Shown piece by piece: positions 14,333 to 22,442 of a stretch of 48,232 bases of DNA. A program made the position numbers and the translations under genes. How positions within the stretch are numbered: the first letter of the stretch is position 1; each line of letters starts with the position of its first letter. The stretch is from an uncultured Duncaniella sp. GTDB lineage: Bacteria > Bacteroidota > Bacteroidia > Bacteroidales > Muribaculaceae. Where the stretch lies: positions 1 to 48,232 of the forward strand of contig CAJUGS010000024.1 of assembly GCA_910586305.1 (NCBI GenBank), read 5' to 3'. The notes under the pieces are model-generated. The model saw only the letters and a program-made list of their open reading frames with translations. It did no database searches and was not told where the DNA came from.

Positions 14333-16798
14333 TTATCTCAGTTCTGCGCCGAGTCGTTTGGTGAGATTTGTGATCACCTTGTTCATCACGGCTTCTATCT
14401 GTTTGTCCTGAAGGGTTTTCTCGTCGTCGCGGAGAGTGAGGGCGATTGCGTAGGATTTCTTGCCTTCGGGAAGGTTCTTGCCTTCGTAGACATCGAAGAG
14501 GGTCACGCCTTTGAGCAGCTTGCGCTCGCTCTCGCGCACCACCTGTTCCACCTGCTCCATGCTGACGGACTTGTCGAGCAGCAGCGCGAGGTCGCGCTTC
14601 ACGCCTTGAGCCTTGGGCAGCGGAGTATAGGTGACATTGCGCTTGACGGCCATATTCACGAGTGCGTCCCAGTCAAGTTCGGCATATACCACTTCCTGCT
14701 TGATGTCGGCTTTGGCGAGGATCTTCTTTGCGAGAATACCCATCGAGCCCAGAAGCTTGCCGTTGCGTGTGGCTATGTCGAGACCGGCGGCATACAGCTC
14801 CGACTCAGAGCGTGTGGTCTTGATTTCGTTGTTGGTTACACCGATTCGGGCCAGTATATTGGCCACGACGGATTTGAGGTCGAAGAACGTTGCTTCGGCC
14901 GCAGGGCGTGCCCATGAGCCGGGGCGCAGACATCCGGTGAGCCAGATGGCCAGATGCGATGTCTGGCGATAGGGAGCCAGGGGAGCATCGGGTTCCGAGG
15001 CTGCTCCGGGATTGCGGAAGTAGACGTTGCCGAACTCATACATTCTCAAGTCGCTCTCTTTGCGGTTGATATTGTGGGAGAGTGACTCCAGTCCGCCAAA
15101 CAGGAGTGTCTGGCGCATCACGTTGAGGTCGTTGCTCAGAGGGTTGAGGAGTTTCACACAGTTTTCTGCAGGCATCATTTCAAGACCGTCATAATAGGCC
15201 TCGGCTGTGAGAGAGTTGTTCAGAATCTCGTTGAAACCCTCGCCGCATAGCTGCTCGGAGATGAGGCAGCGCAGGCGGTTGGCTTCGTCCTCGCGGCTCT
15301 TGTAGGACAGTGAGGCATGGAGAGTGTCGGAGATTTCCACATTGTTGTAGCCGTAGATACGGAGGATATCCTCGACAACGTCACATGGACGGGTGACATC
15401 AACGCGATATGTGGGCACATTCATCTCCACTTCCTTGTCGCTGATGGCTGTGATTTCCATCTCGAGTGAGCGAAGGATGCTTTCCACCGTGTCGGCGGGA
15501 ATATGCTTGCCGACAAGGCGGTCGACATAGTCAAATTCGAGTTTCACCTTGGCCGGCTCAATCTTGTCGGGATATATGTCCACTACGGGGCCGGTGATTT
15601 CGCCACCGGCTATTTCCTTGACCATAAGGGCGGCAAGACGGAGCACGTACATGGTGTTGTTGGGGTCTACGCCGCGCTCGAATCGGAATGAGGAGTCGGT
15701 GTTGAGGCCATGACGGCGTGCGGTCTTGCGCACAGAGGTGGGATTGAAGTAGGCGCTCTCAAGGAAGATATCGGTGGTAGCCTCGGTGACTCCGGAGTCA
15801 AGACCGCCGAAAACGCCGGCGATACACATAGGCTCCTTCTCGTTGCATATCATGAGGTCGCGTCCGTCGAGGGTGCGCTCCACCTCGTCGAGAGTTGTGA
15901 ACTTGGCTCCTTCCACAGCGTTTTTCACGATAATCTTGCCGCCGGCAATCTTTGCTGCATCAAAGCAGTGGAGTGGCTGGCACATTCCGTGGAGGAGATA
16001 GTTGGTGATGTCCACAATGTTGTTGATGGGACGGACTCCTATGGTCGAGAGTGCGTCGCGGAGCCATTTGGGCGACTCTTTCACGGTGACACCTTTCACG
16101 GTGACACCGCAATAGCGCGGGCAAGCCTCGGTGTTTTCCACTTCCACGGTGATACCTCCGTCGGCAACCTCGGTGGTGAAAGCCTCGGTGTCGGGGCGAC
16201 GCAGCTGCGACGGGGTGGCATGGCAGGCAAGCCAAGCCGAAAGATCGCGAGCCACACCGTAGTGCGAGGCCGCGTCGATGCGGTTGGGAGTGAGGTCTAC
16301 TTCAAGCACGAAGTCGGAGGTGAGTCCGTAGTATTCGGCAGCCGGAGTGCCGGCGGCTACGCTGTCGGGAAGGTTGATGATGCCGTCGTGAGAGGCTCCG
16401 ACGCCTATCTCGTCCTCGGCACAGATCATGCCGAACGATTCCACACCGCGTATCTTGGATTTCTTGATTTTGAATTCCTTGTCGCCGTCGTAGAGAGTGG
16501 TGCCAACTGTGGCCACAACGACGGTCTGGCCGGCGTCAACGTTGGGCGCACCGCAAACTATCTGGGTAGGCTCGCCGTTTCCGAGGTCCACGGTGGTGAT
16601 GTGCAGATGGTCGCTGTCGGGGTGCTCTACACAGGTGAGCACTTTGCCGACCACGATTCCGCGCAGACCGCCTCGGATGGACTCAACTTCTTCTACACCA
16701 CCTGTTTCCAGACCGATCGAGGTCAGCGCGGCGGCGAGCTCGTCGGGGGTGAGGTCAAAGTCGAGGTATTTCTTAAGCCAGTTATATGATATATTCAT
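14333..16798 (-). CDS. pheT: Phenylalanine-tRNA ligase beta subunit
   Basis: PheT joins PheS in the alpha2-beta2 enzyme that charges tRNA-Phe and hydrolyses mischarged Tyr-tRNA. The 821-residue protein is the standard length. Order: N-terminal domain (MNISYNWLKKYL), the tRNA-binding EMAP-like domain (about 40-150), B3/B4 editing domain (about 200-400; NIVDITNYLLHGMCQPLHCFDA), B5, the synthetase-like core and the C-terminal ferredoxin-fold anticodon-binding domain (LPKAQGVKRDLALLLDK, FDVYEGKNLPEGKKS). The start at 16798 is set by the conserved N-terminus; an in-frame extension to 16924 is not supported. pheS is not in the window. Confidence 0.97.
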   Translation of the reverse strand: MNISYNWLKKYLDFDLTPDELAAALTSIGLETGGVEEVESIRGGLRGIVVGKVLTCVEHPDSDHLHITTVDLGNGEPTQIVCGAPNVDAGQTVVVATVGTTLYDGDKEFKIKKSKIRGVESFGMICAEDEIGVGASHDGIINLPDSVAAGTPAAEYYGLTSDFVLEVDLTPNRIDAASHYGVARDLSAWLACHATPSQLRRPDTEAFTTEVADGGITVEVENTEACPRYCGVTVKGVTVKESPKWLRDALSTIGVRPINNIVDITNYLLHGMCQPLHCFDAAKIAGGKIIVKNAVEGAKFTTLDEVERTLDGRDLMICNEKEPMCIAGVFGGLDSGVTEATTDIFLESAYFNPTSVRKTARRHGLNTDSSFRFERGVDPNNTMYVLRLAALMVKEIAGGEITGPVVDIYPDKIEPAKVKLEFDYVDRLVGKHIPADTVESILRSLEMEITAISDKEVEMNVPTYRVDVTRPCDVVEDILRIYGYNNVEISDTLHASLSYKSREDEANRLRCLISEQLCGEGFNEILNNSLTAEAYYDGLEMMPAENCVKLLNPLSNDLNVMRQTLLFGGLESLSHNINRKESDLRMYEFGNVYFRNPGAASEPDAPLAPYRQTSHLAIWLTGCLRPGSWARPAAEATFFDLKSVVANILARIGVTNNEIKTTRSESELYAAGLDIATRNGKLLGSMGILAKKILAKADIKQEVVYAELDWDALVNMAVKRNVTYTPLPKAQGVKRDLALLLDKSVSMEQVEQVVRESERKLLKGVTLFDVYEGKNLPEGKKSYAIALTLRDDEKTLQDKQIEAVMNKVITNLTKRLGAELR

Positions 16799-16822
16799 GG
16801 GAATGATGGTTTTTTCAACTTG

Positions 16823-16830
16823 CAAAATTA
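16823..16830 (-). promoter_or_regulatory. Probable pheT promoter -7 element
   Basis: On the minus strand TAATTTTG matches TAnnTTTG, 24 nt before the pheT start at 16798. A TTTG at the right upstream distance is lacking, the nearest being TTGG at 16850-16847. Confidence 0.45.
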
Positions 16831-16907
16831 CTAAAAATATTTGATTCCAAGGAGGTTTGAAAAGTCGAAAGTTGAAAAAAAGTGAGTCTGGTGTTGCATA
16901 AAGTATA

Positions 16908-16951
16908 AGGCCGTGAATCGCCATGTATTATTGTATCGCGATTCGCGGCCT
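16908..16951. other. Orphan stem-loop between divergent genes
   Basis: AGGCCGTGAATCG (16908-16920) pairs with CGATTCGCGGCCT (16939-16951) over 13 bp with one G-T pair and an 18-nt loop. In size and composition it resembles the window's terminators at 5801-5851 and 19221-19263, but it lies upstream of both neighbouring genes and has no strong T-run. It may end an unseen small RNA, insulate the two promoters, or be a relic. Confidence 0.5.
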
Positions 16952-17120
16952 CAGGCTTTATCTGTATTCTCCCACAGCCTCTTTGCATAATTTGTGATAT
17001 GCGGAATTATGGCAAAATTATGTTGAACAATATATAATATTTATAAACTTTCTTTAACAACATACGTTACATTTTCATAACATACAAACCAAACAACAAT
17101 CTCACAAAACTATTTATGTT

Positions 17121-17942
17121 ATGAAAAACATCATCAATTCATTTTTAGGTAAATCATTTTGTGCAGTCTTGATGCTGTCGATGGGTCTGACTGCTTTCGG
17201 TGAGGCTCCGGCCAAGAAGATAAAGGATCATCGCACCAATCCCGAAGTGTTCTTTCTTCAGGAAGGAGATGTGCCCAACAGCTATCTTCTGCTTCCTCCT
17301 CCTCCCGACGGTGCCTCGATTACATTCCTCAACGACCAGGCCCGCTATACCTGGGGCAAGACCATGCGCAACACCGAGCGTGGTGACCAGGCTGTCAGCG
17401 ATGCCAGGGTAGAGGGTAACGGAGTGCCCGAGGCTTTTTCCGAGGCTTTTGGCATTGAGATAAACGACGAGACCCCGGAGATATTGAAGCTTGTGGTGGG
17501 TATGCGAGAGGATGCAGGTGACCTGGGCACACGCGAGGCGAAGAATTTCTACAACCGCCAGCGTCCGTTCTCATTCTACGAGGAGGACACCTGTAATCCC
17601 GAACAGCAGGAAGAGCTCTCGACCAACGGCTCATATCCGTCGGGTCACACATCCATAGGCTGGGCCACGGCTCTTGTGCTTGCCGAAATCAACCCCGAGC
17701 GCCAGAACGAGATTCTCAAGCGAGGATACGAGATGGGAGAAAGCCGAGTGATATGTGGCTACCACTTCCAGAGCGATGTCGATGCAGGCCGCATCACCGG
17801 AGCCGTCACAGTGGCGCGTCTCCATGCCGATCCAGCGTTCCAGAAGCAGCTTGAAAAGGCTAAGGCAGAGTTCAAGAAACTCAAAAAACAGGGCAAAGTG
17901 GCCGCCGGTACACCGGTGCCAACTCCCACCACCACAGACTGA
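17121..17942 (+). CDS. Secreted class A nonspecific acid phosphatase (PAP2 fold)
   Basis: A 273-residue periplasmic enzyme that releases phosphate from organic phosphomonoesters. A signal peptide (about residues 1-27, ending TAFGEA) precedes the vanadium-type phosphatase motif in full: Lys141-x6-Arg148-Pro149, PSGH at 173-176, and SR-x5-H-x3-D with Ser208, Arg209, His215 and Asp219. This matches the PhoN/PhoC class. The Lys- and Pro-rich tail after about 240 is probably flexible. The porin gene follows after 65 nt without a terminator, so the two probably work together: phosphate release outside, then uptake. Confidence 0.93.
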   Translation: MKNIINSFLGKSFCAVLMLSMGLTAFGEAPAKKIKDHRTNPEVFFLQEGDVPNSYLLLPPPPDGASITFLNDQARYTWGKTMRNTERGDQAVSDARVEGNGVPEAFSEAFGIEINDETPEILKLVVGMREDAGDLGTREAKNFYNRQRPFSFYEEDTCNPEQQEELSTNGSYPSGHTSIGWATALVLAEINPERQNEILKRGYEMGESRVICGYHFQSDVDAGRITGAVTVARLHADPAFQKQLEKAKAEFKKLKKQGKVAAGTPVPTPTTTD

Positions 17943-18007
17943 AGACTCAATCTCCTCTCTCCCACATAGTTTCCAATAGATACATTTACTTAAAACTTAG
18001 TTAAGCT

Positions 18008-19195
18008 ATGAAAAGATTGTTCATCGCATTCATGGCAGCCGCCCTCTGTGTCTCAATGGCCACGGCGGAAGATAATGAAGCCCCGAAATTCACTGTGAAA
18101 CCCACAGGCCGCATTCTGATGGACGGCGCTGTATACATGGGTGGTAACCATGGCGTTAACGATGCCACCGACGAGACTCCGGCTACCGACACGCGGTTCG
18201 TCGACGGAGTGGCCATTCCCGATTTGCGTCTTGGTGTCAAAGCCTCGTATGGCAAGTGGAAAGCCAAGGTCGATGTGGGGTTCGGCTATGGAAAGGTGGG
18301 ACTTAAGGACACCTATATCGAGTATGATTTCAATAAGTCAAACCTTGTCCGCGTGGGCTATTTCGTGCCTCAGTGGGGTCTCAATTCCGAGACAAGTTCC
18401 TCAATGAAACCTTCCTACGAAGAGCCTACCTCCAACGAGTTCTTCTATGCCAATCCCCGCCTTCTCGCCGCGATGTGGATCTATGACAAGGGTCAGTATT
18501 TTGCCGGAACTTCGGTGTTCAGCGAGCAGGCGGCTATGACCCAGAACGCCACCGCCATGGGCAAACAGGCCTGGGGAGCGCAGACGCGACTGGTGTGGCG
18601 TCCGAGAGCTGCTGACGGCGATGTGATACAGGTGGGTGCCTCGTTCAACTATTCTTCGCCCACGGCCAATGATCACACAGGGTTTGTCTATTCGGCCAAT
18701 TTCCCAAGCCGTGTCTCAAAGGTCACAAACCTCAAGGCTGAGATAACAGATGCCAGAGGACTCTTCAAGATGACCCCCGAGCTGCTTCTCGTCAAGGGCA
18801 ATTTCGCTTTCGAGGCGCAGTACTACTACATGAATGTGGCCCGAAAGGGTGGGTTCAAGAACTATCAGGCCCACGGTGTCTACGGTATGCTCCGCACTCT
18901 TCTCATAGGCTCACAGTACACCTACACCCATGCCGATGCAGGTGTGGCCACTCCGGCCCAAGGCTCGCTTGAGATGGTACTCGGCTACAACTACACCAAG
19001 GCCTCCGACTCGAAGGCCGGAATCTATGGCGGTAACACCCACGATATAAACTGTACGTTCAACTACTACATAAATTCCTGGATGATAGCCCGTCTGCGCT
19101 ACTCCTACACCAAGGTGGGCGACCGTCGTGTCGAAGATATGCTTTCCGGCCGGCACGTCAATATTCTCGAGGCCCGACTCCAGATTATTTTCTGA
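18008..19195 (+). CDS. Outer-membrane porin, OprO/OprP-like
   Basis: A 395-residue beta-barrel protein with a signal peptide (MKRLFIAFMAAALCVSMATA). The pattern matches the phosphate-selective porin O/P family: GRILMDGAVYMG near the start, LRLGVKASYGKWKAKVDVGFGYGKVGLKD-like strands, YIEYDF, VRVGYFVPQWGL, many alternating-residue strands and a terminal aromatic (LEARLQIIF), the barrel-assembly signal. Anion or phosphate selectivity is inferred from family and from the phosphatase gene upstream; some family members carry other solutes. Transcription likely ends at the hairpin 19221-19263. Confidence 0.85.
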   Translation: MKRLFIAFMAAALCVSMATAEDNEAPKFTVKPTGRILMDGAVYMGGNHGVNDATDETPATDTRFVDGVAIPDLRLGVKASYGKWKAKVDVGFGYGKVGLKDTYIEYDFNKSNLVRVGYFVPQWGLNSETSSSMKPSYEEPTSNEFFYANPRLLAAMWIYDKGQYFAGTSVFSEQAAMTQNATAMGKQAWGAQTRLVWRPRAADGDVIQVGASFNYSSPTANDHTGFVYSANFPSRVSKVTNLKAEITDARGLFKMTPELLLVKGNFAFEAQYYYMNVARKGGFKNYQAHGVYGMLRTLLIGSQYTYTHADAGVATPAQGSLEMVLGYNYTKASDSKAGIYGGNTHDINCTFNYYINSWMIARLRYSYTKVGDRRVEDMLSGRHVNILEARLQIIF

Positions 19196-19220
19196 CAAGA
19201 TAGGATACGTAGCTATAGAA

Positions 19221-19263
19221 TCCGGGCTGCGTGAGGTGGCATATCTATCTCACGCAGCCCGGA
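19221..19263. terminator. Bidirectional terminator, porin / SGNH hydrolase genes
   Basis: A perfect 15-bp inverted repeat, TCCGGGCTGCGTGAG (19221-19235) against 19249-19263, with a 13-nt loop and CTATTTTGT after it on the plus strand. It lies between convergent stops at 19195 and 19290. Confidence 0.88.
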
Positions 19264-19289
19264 CTATTTTGTCATGTGGTGCTTGTGTT

Positions 19290-20141
19290 TCAGAAGCTCG
19301 GGGCTATGGTGTTGAGGTGGGCCTGGATAGTGCGGGCTATACGGTAGTGACCCTTGTCATTGGGATGCAGGCGGTCGGTGTCGGGATGGTGGAAATAGCG
19401 GATATGGTTGTCCTCCATGGGGAAGAGTCCGCTGTCACGGTAGAGATCGATCACCGGGACTGCCCATAGGTCGGCCCCCTTGCGCAGAGCCTCCACATAG
19501 TCCTCGATGTAAAGTCCGAGTGAGTTGGCATAGTTCTCGTCGGGCTGCACGTTTTTATCGCTGAACTGTGCGAAACCTCGGTGTATGGGAGTGAGGATAA
19601 TAATCTGCTTTTCCGGATAGGTGTGTTTGAGATAGGAGAGCACGCGGTTTATGTTCCCGGCAAATGTCGAGTCGGCCATCACAAACTCGCGGTGTTTGCG
19701 CAGCTCCATGTGTCCGTTATAGTTCACACTGTCGGTGGTCTCCGTGTAGAACTCGCCAATCGGTTTGCCATGATTATAGTCATTGGTTCCGGCCCATATC
19801 ATTATGGCGTCAATCGAGTCACCGACAGCGGCGTTCATCTCCAGTGCCTTGCGGTATATCCCGTCCCACTGGTATCCGCTGCGGGCAAACACCACAGGCT
19901 TCAGGCCCATTAGAGTCTCGAGATAGTTCCAGTGATGCAGCTTGGTGCTGTTGTTCTTCGGATCGGTCATTGAGTCGCCCAGATAGGCCACTCTCTTCCC
20001 GTTCCATTGTGTCGAATGGTTGATGTCGGCCTCGGGCACTTCCACTGTCGGAGCATGGGTATGGCCGTCGTGAGCCGAAGCGGCCATGCCGAGAAGAAGC
20101 AAGGCCAATGATGCGATAAATCGTGATGTTTTCATGGTCAT
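19290..20141 (-). CDS. Secreted SGNH/GDSL hydrolase
   Basis: A 283-residue exported esterase-like protein. The start at 20141 is chosen because its ATG overlaps the stop of the upstream methyltransferase gene (ATGA), and it leads into a signal peptide (TSRFIASLALLLLGMAASA). SGNH blocks are visible: GDS in VAYLGDSMTD (nucleophile Ser), the Gly/Asn blocks (IWAGTNDY) and the catalytic Asp-His in DRLHPNDKGHYRIA. The mature N-terminus is His-rich (HDGHTHAP), a possible metal-binding patch. The natural ester substrate is unknown. It is the last gene of the eight-gene minus-strand operon. Confidence 0.88.
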   Translation of the reverse strand: MTMKTSRFIASLALLLLGMAASAHDGHTHAPTVEVPEADINHSTQWNGKRVAYLGDSMTDPKNNSTKLHHWNYLETLMGLKPVVFARSGYQWDGIYRKALEMNAAVGDSIDAIMIWAGTNDYNHGKPIGEFYTETTDSVNYNGHMELRKHREFVMADSTFAGNINRVLSYLKHTYPEKQIIILTPIHRGFAQFSDKNVQPDENYANSLGLYIEDYVEALRKGADLWAVPVIDLYRDSGLFPMEDNHIRYFHHPDTDRLHPNDKGHYRIARTIQAHLNTIAPSF

Positions 20142-20767
20142 GATTTTACTTTGCATAGTGTGATACCGTCGCGCAGCGGTATAATGACAGTCTCGAGTCG
20201 CGGATGTGAAGCGGCGTAGGCGTTGAAGCGGTCGAGTCCGAGGGTCTGTGCATCGTGATTTGTGGTGGTGTCAAACACCTTTCCGTCCCAGAGCGTGTTG
20301 TCGGCTATGATGAACGAGCCGGCTTTCATCCTCGGGAGCACTTCGTCGAGATAGGCCGTGTAGTCGCGCTTGTTGGCATCGATATAGACAAGGTCCCAAT
20401 AGCCCGGAATAGTGGCGATTGTGGATAGGGCGTCACCTATATGCAGGGTGATTCTGTCTCCGCCGGGTGAAGTGGCGAACAGCTCCGTCAGCTCCGGCTC
20501 CATTTCATCGTCGATTTCTATTGTGTGTACCTCGCCACCCTCGGGCAGATTCTCGGCGAGGCATAGAGCGGAGTAGCCGGTGAATGTGCCAAGTTCCAGC
20601 ACCCGCTGTGGCTTTATCATGGCCACGAGCATACTCAGCAGCCTGCCCTGCAGGTGGCCGGAGCACATTCGGGGATAGAGATGGGTGAGATGGGTGCGAC
20701 GGTAGAGAGCCTCCAGATGGGGAGGCTCGGCCGATATGTGGCTGAGGATGTATTCTTCTGCGTCCAT
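20138..20767 (-). CDS. SAM-dependent O-methyltransferase
   Basis: A 209-residue class I methyltransferase of the catechol/caffeoyl-CoA O-methyltransferase family, predicted to move a methyl group from S-adenosylmethionine to a hydroxyl, usually with a divalent metal. The SAM site is RVLELGTFTGYSALCLAENL with the acidic EIDDE strand, and metal-ligand regions DLVYIDANKRDY and IADNTLWDGKV are conserved. The substrate is unknown. Its gene is 3 nt from aroQ. In Bacteroides as I recall, aroQ and this methyltransferase flank pyk and precede rbfA; neither is present here. Confidence 0.92.
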   Translation of the reverse strand: MDAEEYILSHISAEPPHLEALYRRTHLTHLYPRMCSGHLQGRLLSMLVAMIKPQRVLELGTFTGYSALCLAENLPEGGEVHTIEIDDEMEPELTELFATSPGGDRITLHIGDALSTIATIPGYWDLVYIDANKRDYTAYLDEVLPRMKAGSFIIADNTLWDGKVFDTTTNHDAQTLGLDRFNAYAASHPRLETVIIPLRDGITLCKVKS

Positions 20768-20770
20768 GGC

Positions 20771-21193
20771 TCAGCGCGATGGATCCATTATGATGGCCTG
20801 TGCCGCCAGGAAGTAGGAATTGAGACCGAACCCGGCAATCGATCCCTGGCACACCGGAGCTATCAGCGATGTGTGGCGTATTGACTCGCGCGAGGCTATA
20901 TTGGATATATGCACCTCTATCACGGGAATCTGTATGGCCGAGATAGCATCGGCTATTGCCAGAGAGGTGTGTGTGTAGGCACCTGCGTTGAGGATTATTC
21001 CGTCACAGTCGGCCTCGTGGAGAAAGTCGATTATTTCACCCTCGTGGTTGCTCTGCAGATATTCTATTTCGTCGCCGTCGAGCATTTCGCGAAGCTCGGG
21101 CAGATACGATTCAAATGAGCGCGAGCCATAGATTTCGGGCTCACGTGTGCCCAGGAGATTGAGATTGGGGCCGTTTATGATGAGGATTTTCAT
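20771..21193 (-). CDS. aroQ: Type II 3-dehydroquinate dehydratase
   Basis: AroQ removes water from 3-dehydroquinate in the third step of the shikimate pathway. The protein of 140 residues fits the type II family of about 145. The start at 21193 is fixed by the conserved N-terminus (MKILIINGPNLNLLGTREPE). The catalytic Tyr22 is in EIYGS, and NAGAYTHTSLAIADA and EVHISNI, with the catalytic His, are intact. The start codon overlaps the stop of the small membrane protein gene (ATGA). Confidence 0.97.
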   Translation of the reverse strand: MKILIINGPNLNLLGTREPEIYGSRSFESYLPELREMLDGDEIEYLQSNHEGEIIDFLHEADCDGIILNAGAYTHTSLAIADAISAIQIPVIEVHISNIASRESIRHTSLIAPVCQGSIAGFGLNSYFLAAQAIIMDPSR

Positions 21194-21444
21194 GACAGTG
21201 TTAGTGTGAATATTGCGGCGGTGGATAGTGCCATGACGGCGAGTAGCAGCCATGCCACATAGTGGCGCTGCGGATAGGCCTTATTGGCCAGCCATCCTGA
21301 CAGAGCCATATAAAAAGGATAGATCTGCACGAGGGTCTTCACGGCCGAGTCGTCGGCCGGACAGTTTCTCACCAGCCACGGGGTGCTGAAGAGGGGCAGC
21401 GTGAAGATAATGATGACTATTGTCATCCAGCGCGGAGTTTTCAT
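21190..21444 (-). CDS. Small membrane protein, unknown function
   Basis: An 84-residue protein with two clear hydrophobic segments (about 7-26, IVIIIFTLPLFSTPWLV, and about 62-83, VAWLLLAVMALSTAAIFTL) and a weaker third between (about 40-53). It matches no family I recognise. Both ends overlap neighbours by an ATGA: its start with the epimerase stop, its stop with the aroQ start. This coupling, together with a hydrophobic pattern that is not random, supports it as a real gene. Confidence 0.75.
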   Translation of the reverse strand: MKTPRWMTIVIIIFTLPLFSTPWLVRNCPADDSAVKTLVQIYPFYMALSGWLANKAYPQRHYVAWLLLAVMALSTAAIFTLTLS

Positions 21445-22442
21445 TTCTTTGGAGTGTTTTTTTCCTTCCGGTAGGCCTCTACGGTGAGCTTGATACCCTC
21501 TTCGAGGTCTACTTTTGGAGCGAATCCGAAATCACGGATGGCCGGGGTGACGTCACAGTCCCAGTTGCGCTGGGCCATGATGTTGTATTTGTCCGAGTTG
21601 AGAGTCGTGGCCTTGAGATGCGCCGCACCCCACTTCTCTGATATCTTGCAGGCTATCGACAGCATCCACAGAGGCAGTCGCACAGGCACCACGAAACGTC
21701 GGCCGAGAGCCTTGGCCACGATGGAGCGGAATTCCTTTTGTGTATAGGCACGTGGTTCGGAAATGATATACTTGGTGTGGACCGGAGCTTTCTCGAGCGC
21801 GTCGAATATGGCTCTCGCGAGGTCCTCCGCATAGATGAACGTGAGCATCTGCCGGCGGAAACCGACACCGAAGTCGAAGTGCGAGTCTATGCTCTTGATC
21901 ATGAGCAGATAATCCTGTTCATGAGGACCGTACACCCCCGTGGGACGAAGGATTATCCACGGGAAGTCGGGAAGCGTCTGTAACACAGTCTCGGCCTTGA
22001 TTTTCGATAGGCCGTAGCGCGTGTTGGGGCGCGGAATCATATCACCGCTCATCTTGGCATAGCCCTTTTCGTCGCCGGGACCGAGGGCCGACAGAGAAGA
22101 CATATACACGAATTTCTCCGGACGTATGTTGCAATCGGTCAGAGCCTCGATGAAGTTGCGCAGGTACACATAGTTGATTCTGTTGAAGTCCATGAAGTTC
22201 ACACACTTCGTTGCCCCGAGATTGTAGACTATATAGTCCCACGACTGTCCGGCCATAGCCTCGGCCATCCGTTCGGGATACTCGTAGTCAAGAGTGACGA
22301 AATTGAGCTTCGGATCGGTGAGATATCGGCGCGAGGTAGACTCTCTCACTCCACACCAGGTCTCATAGCCCCTGCGGAGCGACTCGGCGGCGATGAAGCC
22401 GCCTATAAACCCTCCCGCTCCTACAATAAGAACTTTCTTCAT
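21441..22442 (-). CDS. NAD-dependent epimerase/dehydratase (extended SDR)
   Basis: A 333-residue extended short-chain dehydrogenase, the family that modifies nucleotide sugars and related substrates. The Rossmann motif VLIVGAGGFIGGF opens the protein, the catalytic Tyr-x3-Lys is in RYGLSKIKAE with the Ser of YMSSLSA upstream, and RPTGVYGPHEQD is the usual substrate-side element. The C-terminal segment is partly hydrophobic (PLWMLSIACKI) as in membrane-associated members. It overlaps the glycosyltransferase gene by 4 nt, suggesting a shared glycoconjugate pathway. The substrate is not known. Confidence 0.9.
   Translation of the reverse strand: MKKVLIVGAGGFIGGFIAAESLRRGYETWCGVRESTSRRYLTDPKLNFVTLDYEYPERMAEAMAGQSWDYIVYNLGATKCVNFMDFNRINYVYLRNFIEALTDCNIRPEKFVYMSSLSALGPGDEKGYAKMSGDMIPRPNTRYGLSKIKAETVLQTLPDFPWIILRPTGVYGPHEQDYLLMIKSIDSHFDFGVGFRRQMLTFIYAEDLARAIFDALEKAPVHTKYIISEPRAYTQKEFRSIVAKALGRRFVVPVRLPLWMLSIACKISEKWGAAHLKATTLNSDKYNIMAQRNWDCDVTPAIRDFGFAPKVDLEEGIKLTVEAYRKEKNTPKK

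Larger units (their letters stand above)
16799..17120. other. 322-bp divergent intergenic region, pheT / acid phosphatase
   Basis: On the pheT side there is a -7 element TAATTTTG (16830-16823, minus strand) without a consensus -33. The middle holds a stem-loop at 16908-16951 that ends no visible gene. The phosphatase side (17040-17090) has TTACATTTTCATAACAT, two 7-bp blocks with an 11-bp period, possibly a regulator site. No short gene is supported. Confidence 0.55.

Noticed and set aside
15710..16789. Plus-strand reading frame of 359 codons opposite pheT
   Set aside because: Antisense to the intact pheT gene, with Gly/His-rich composition and no domain.
16799..16924. N-terminal extension of pheT
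   Set aside because: The conserved start MNISYNWLKKYL is at 16798 and the extension covers the probable promoter.
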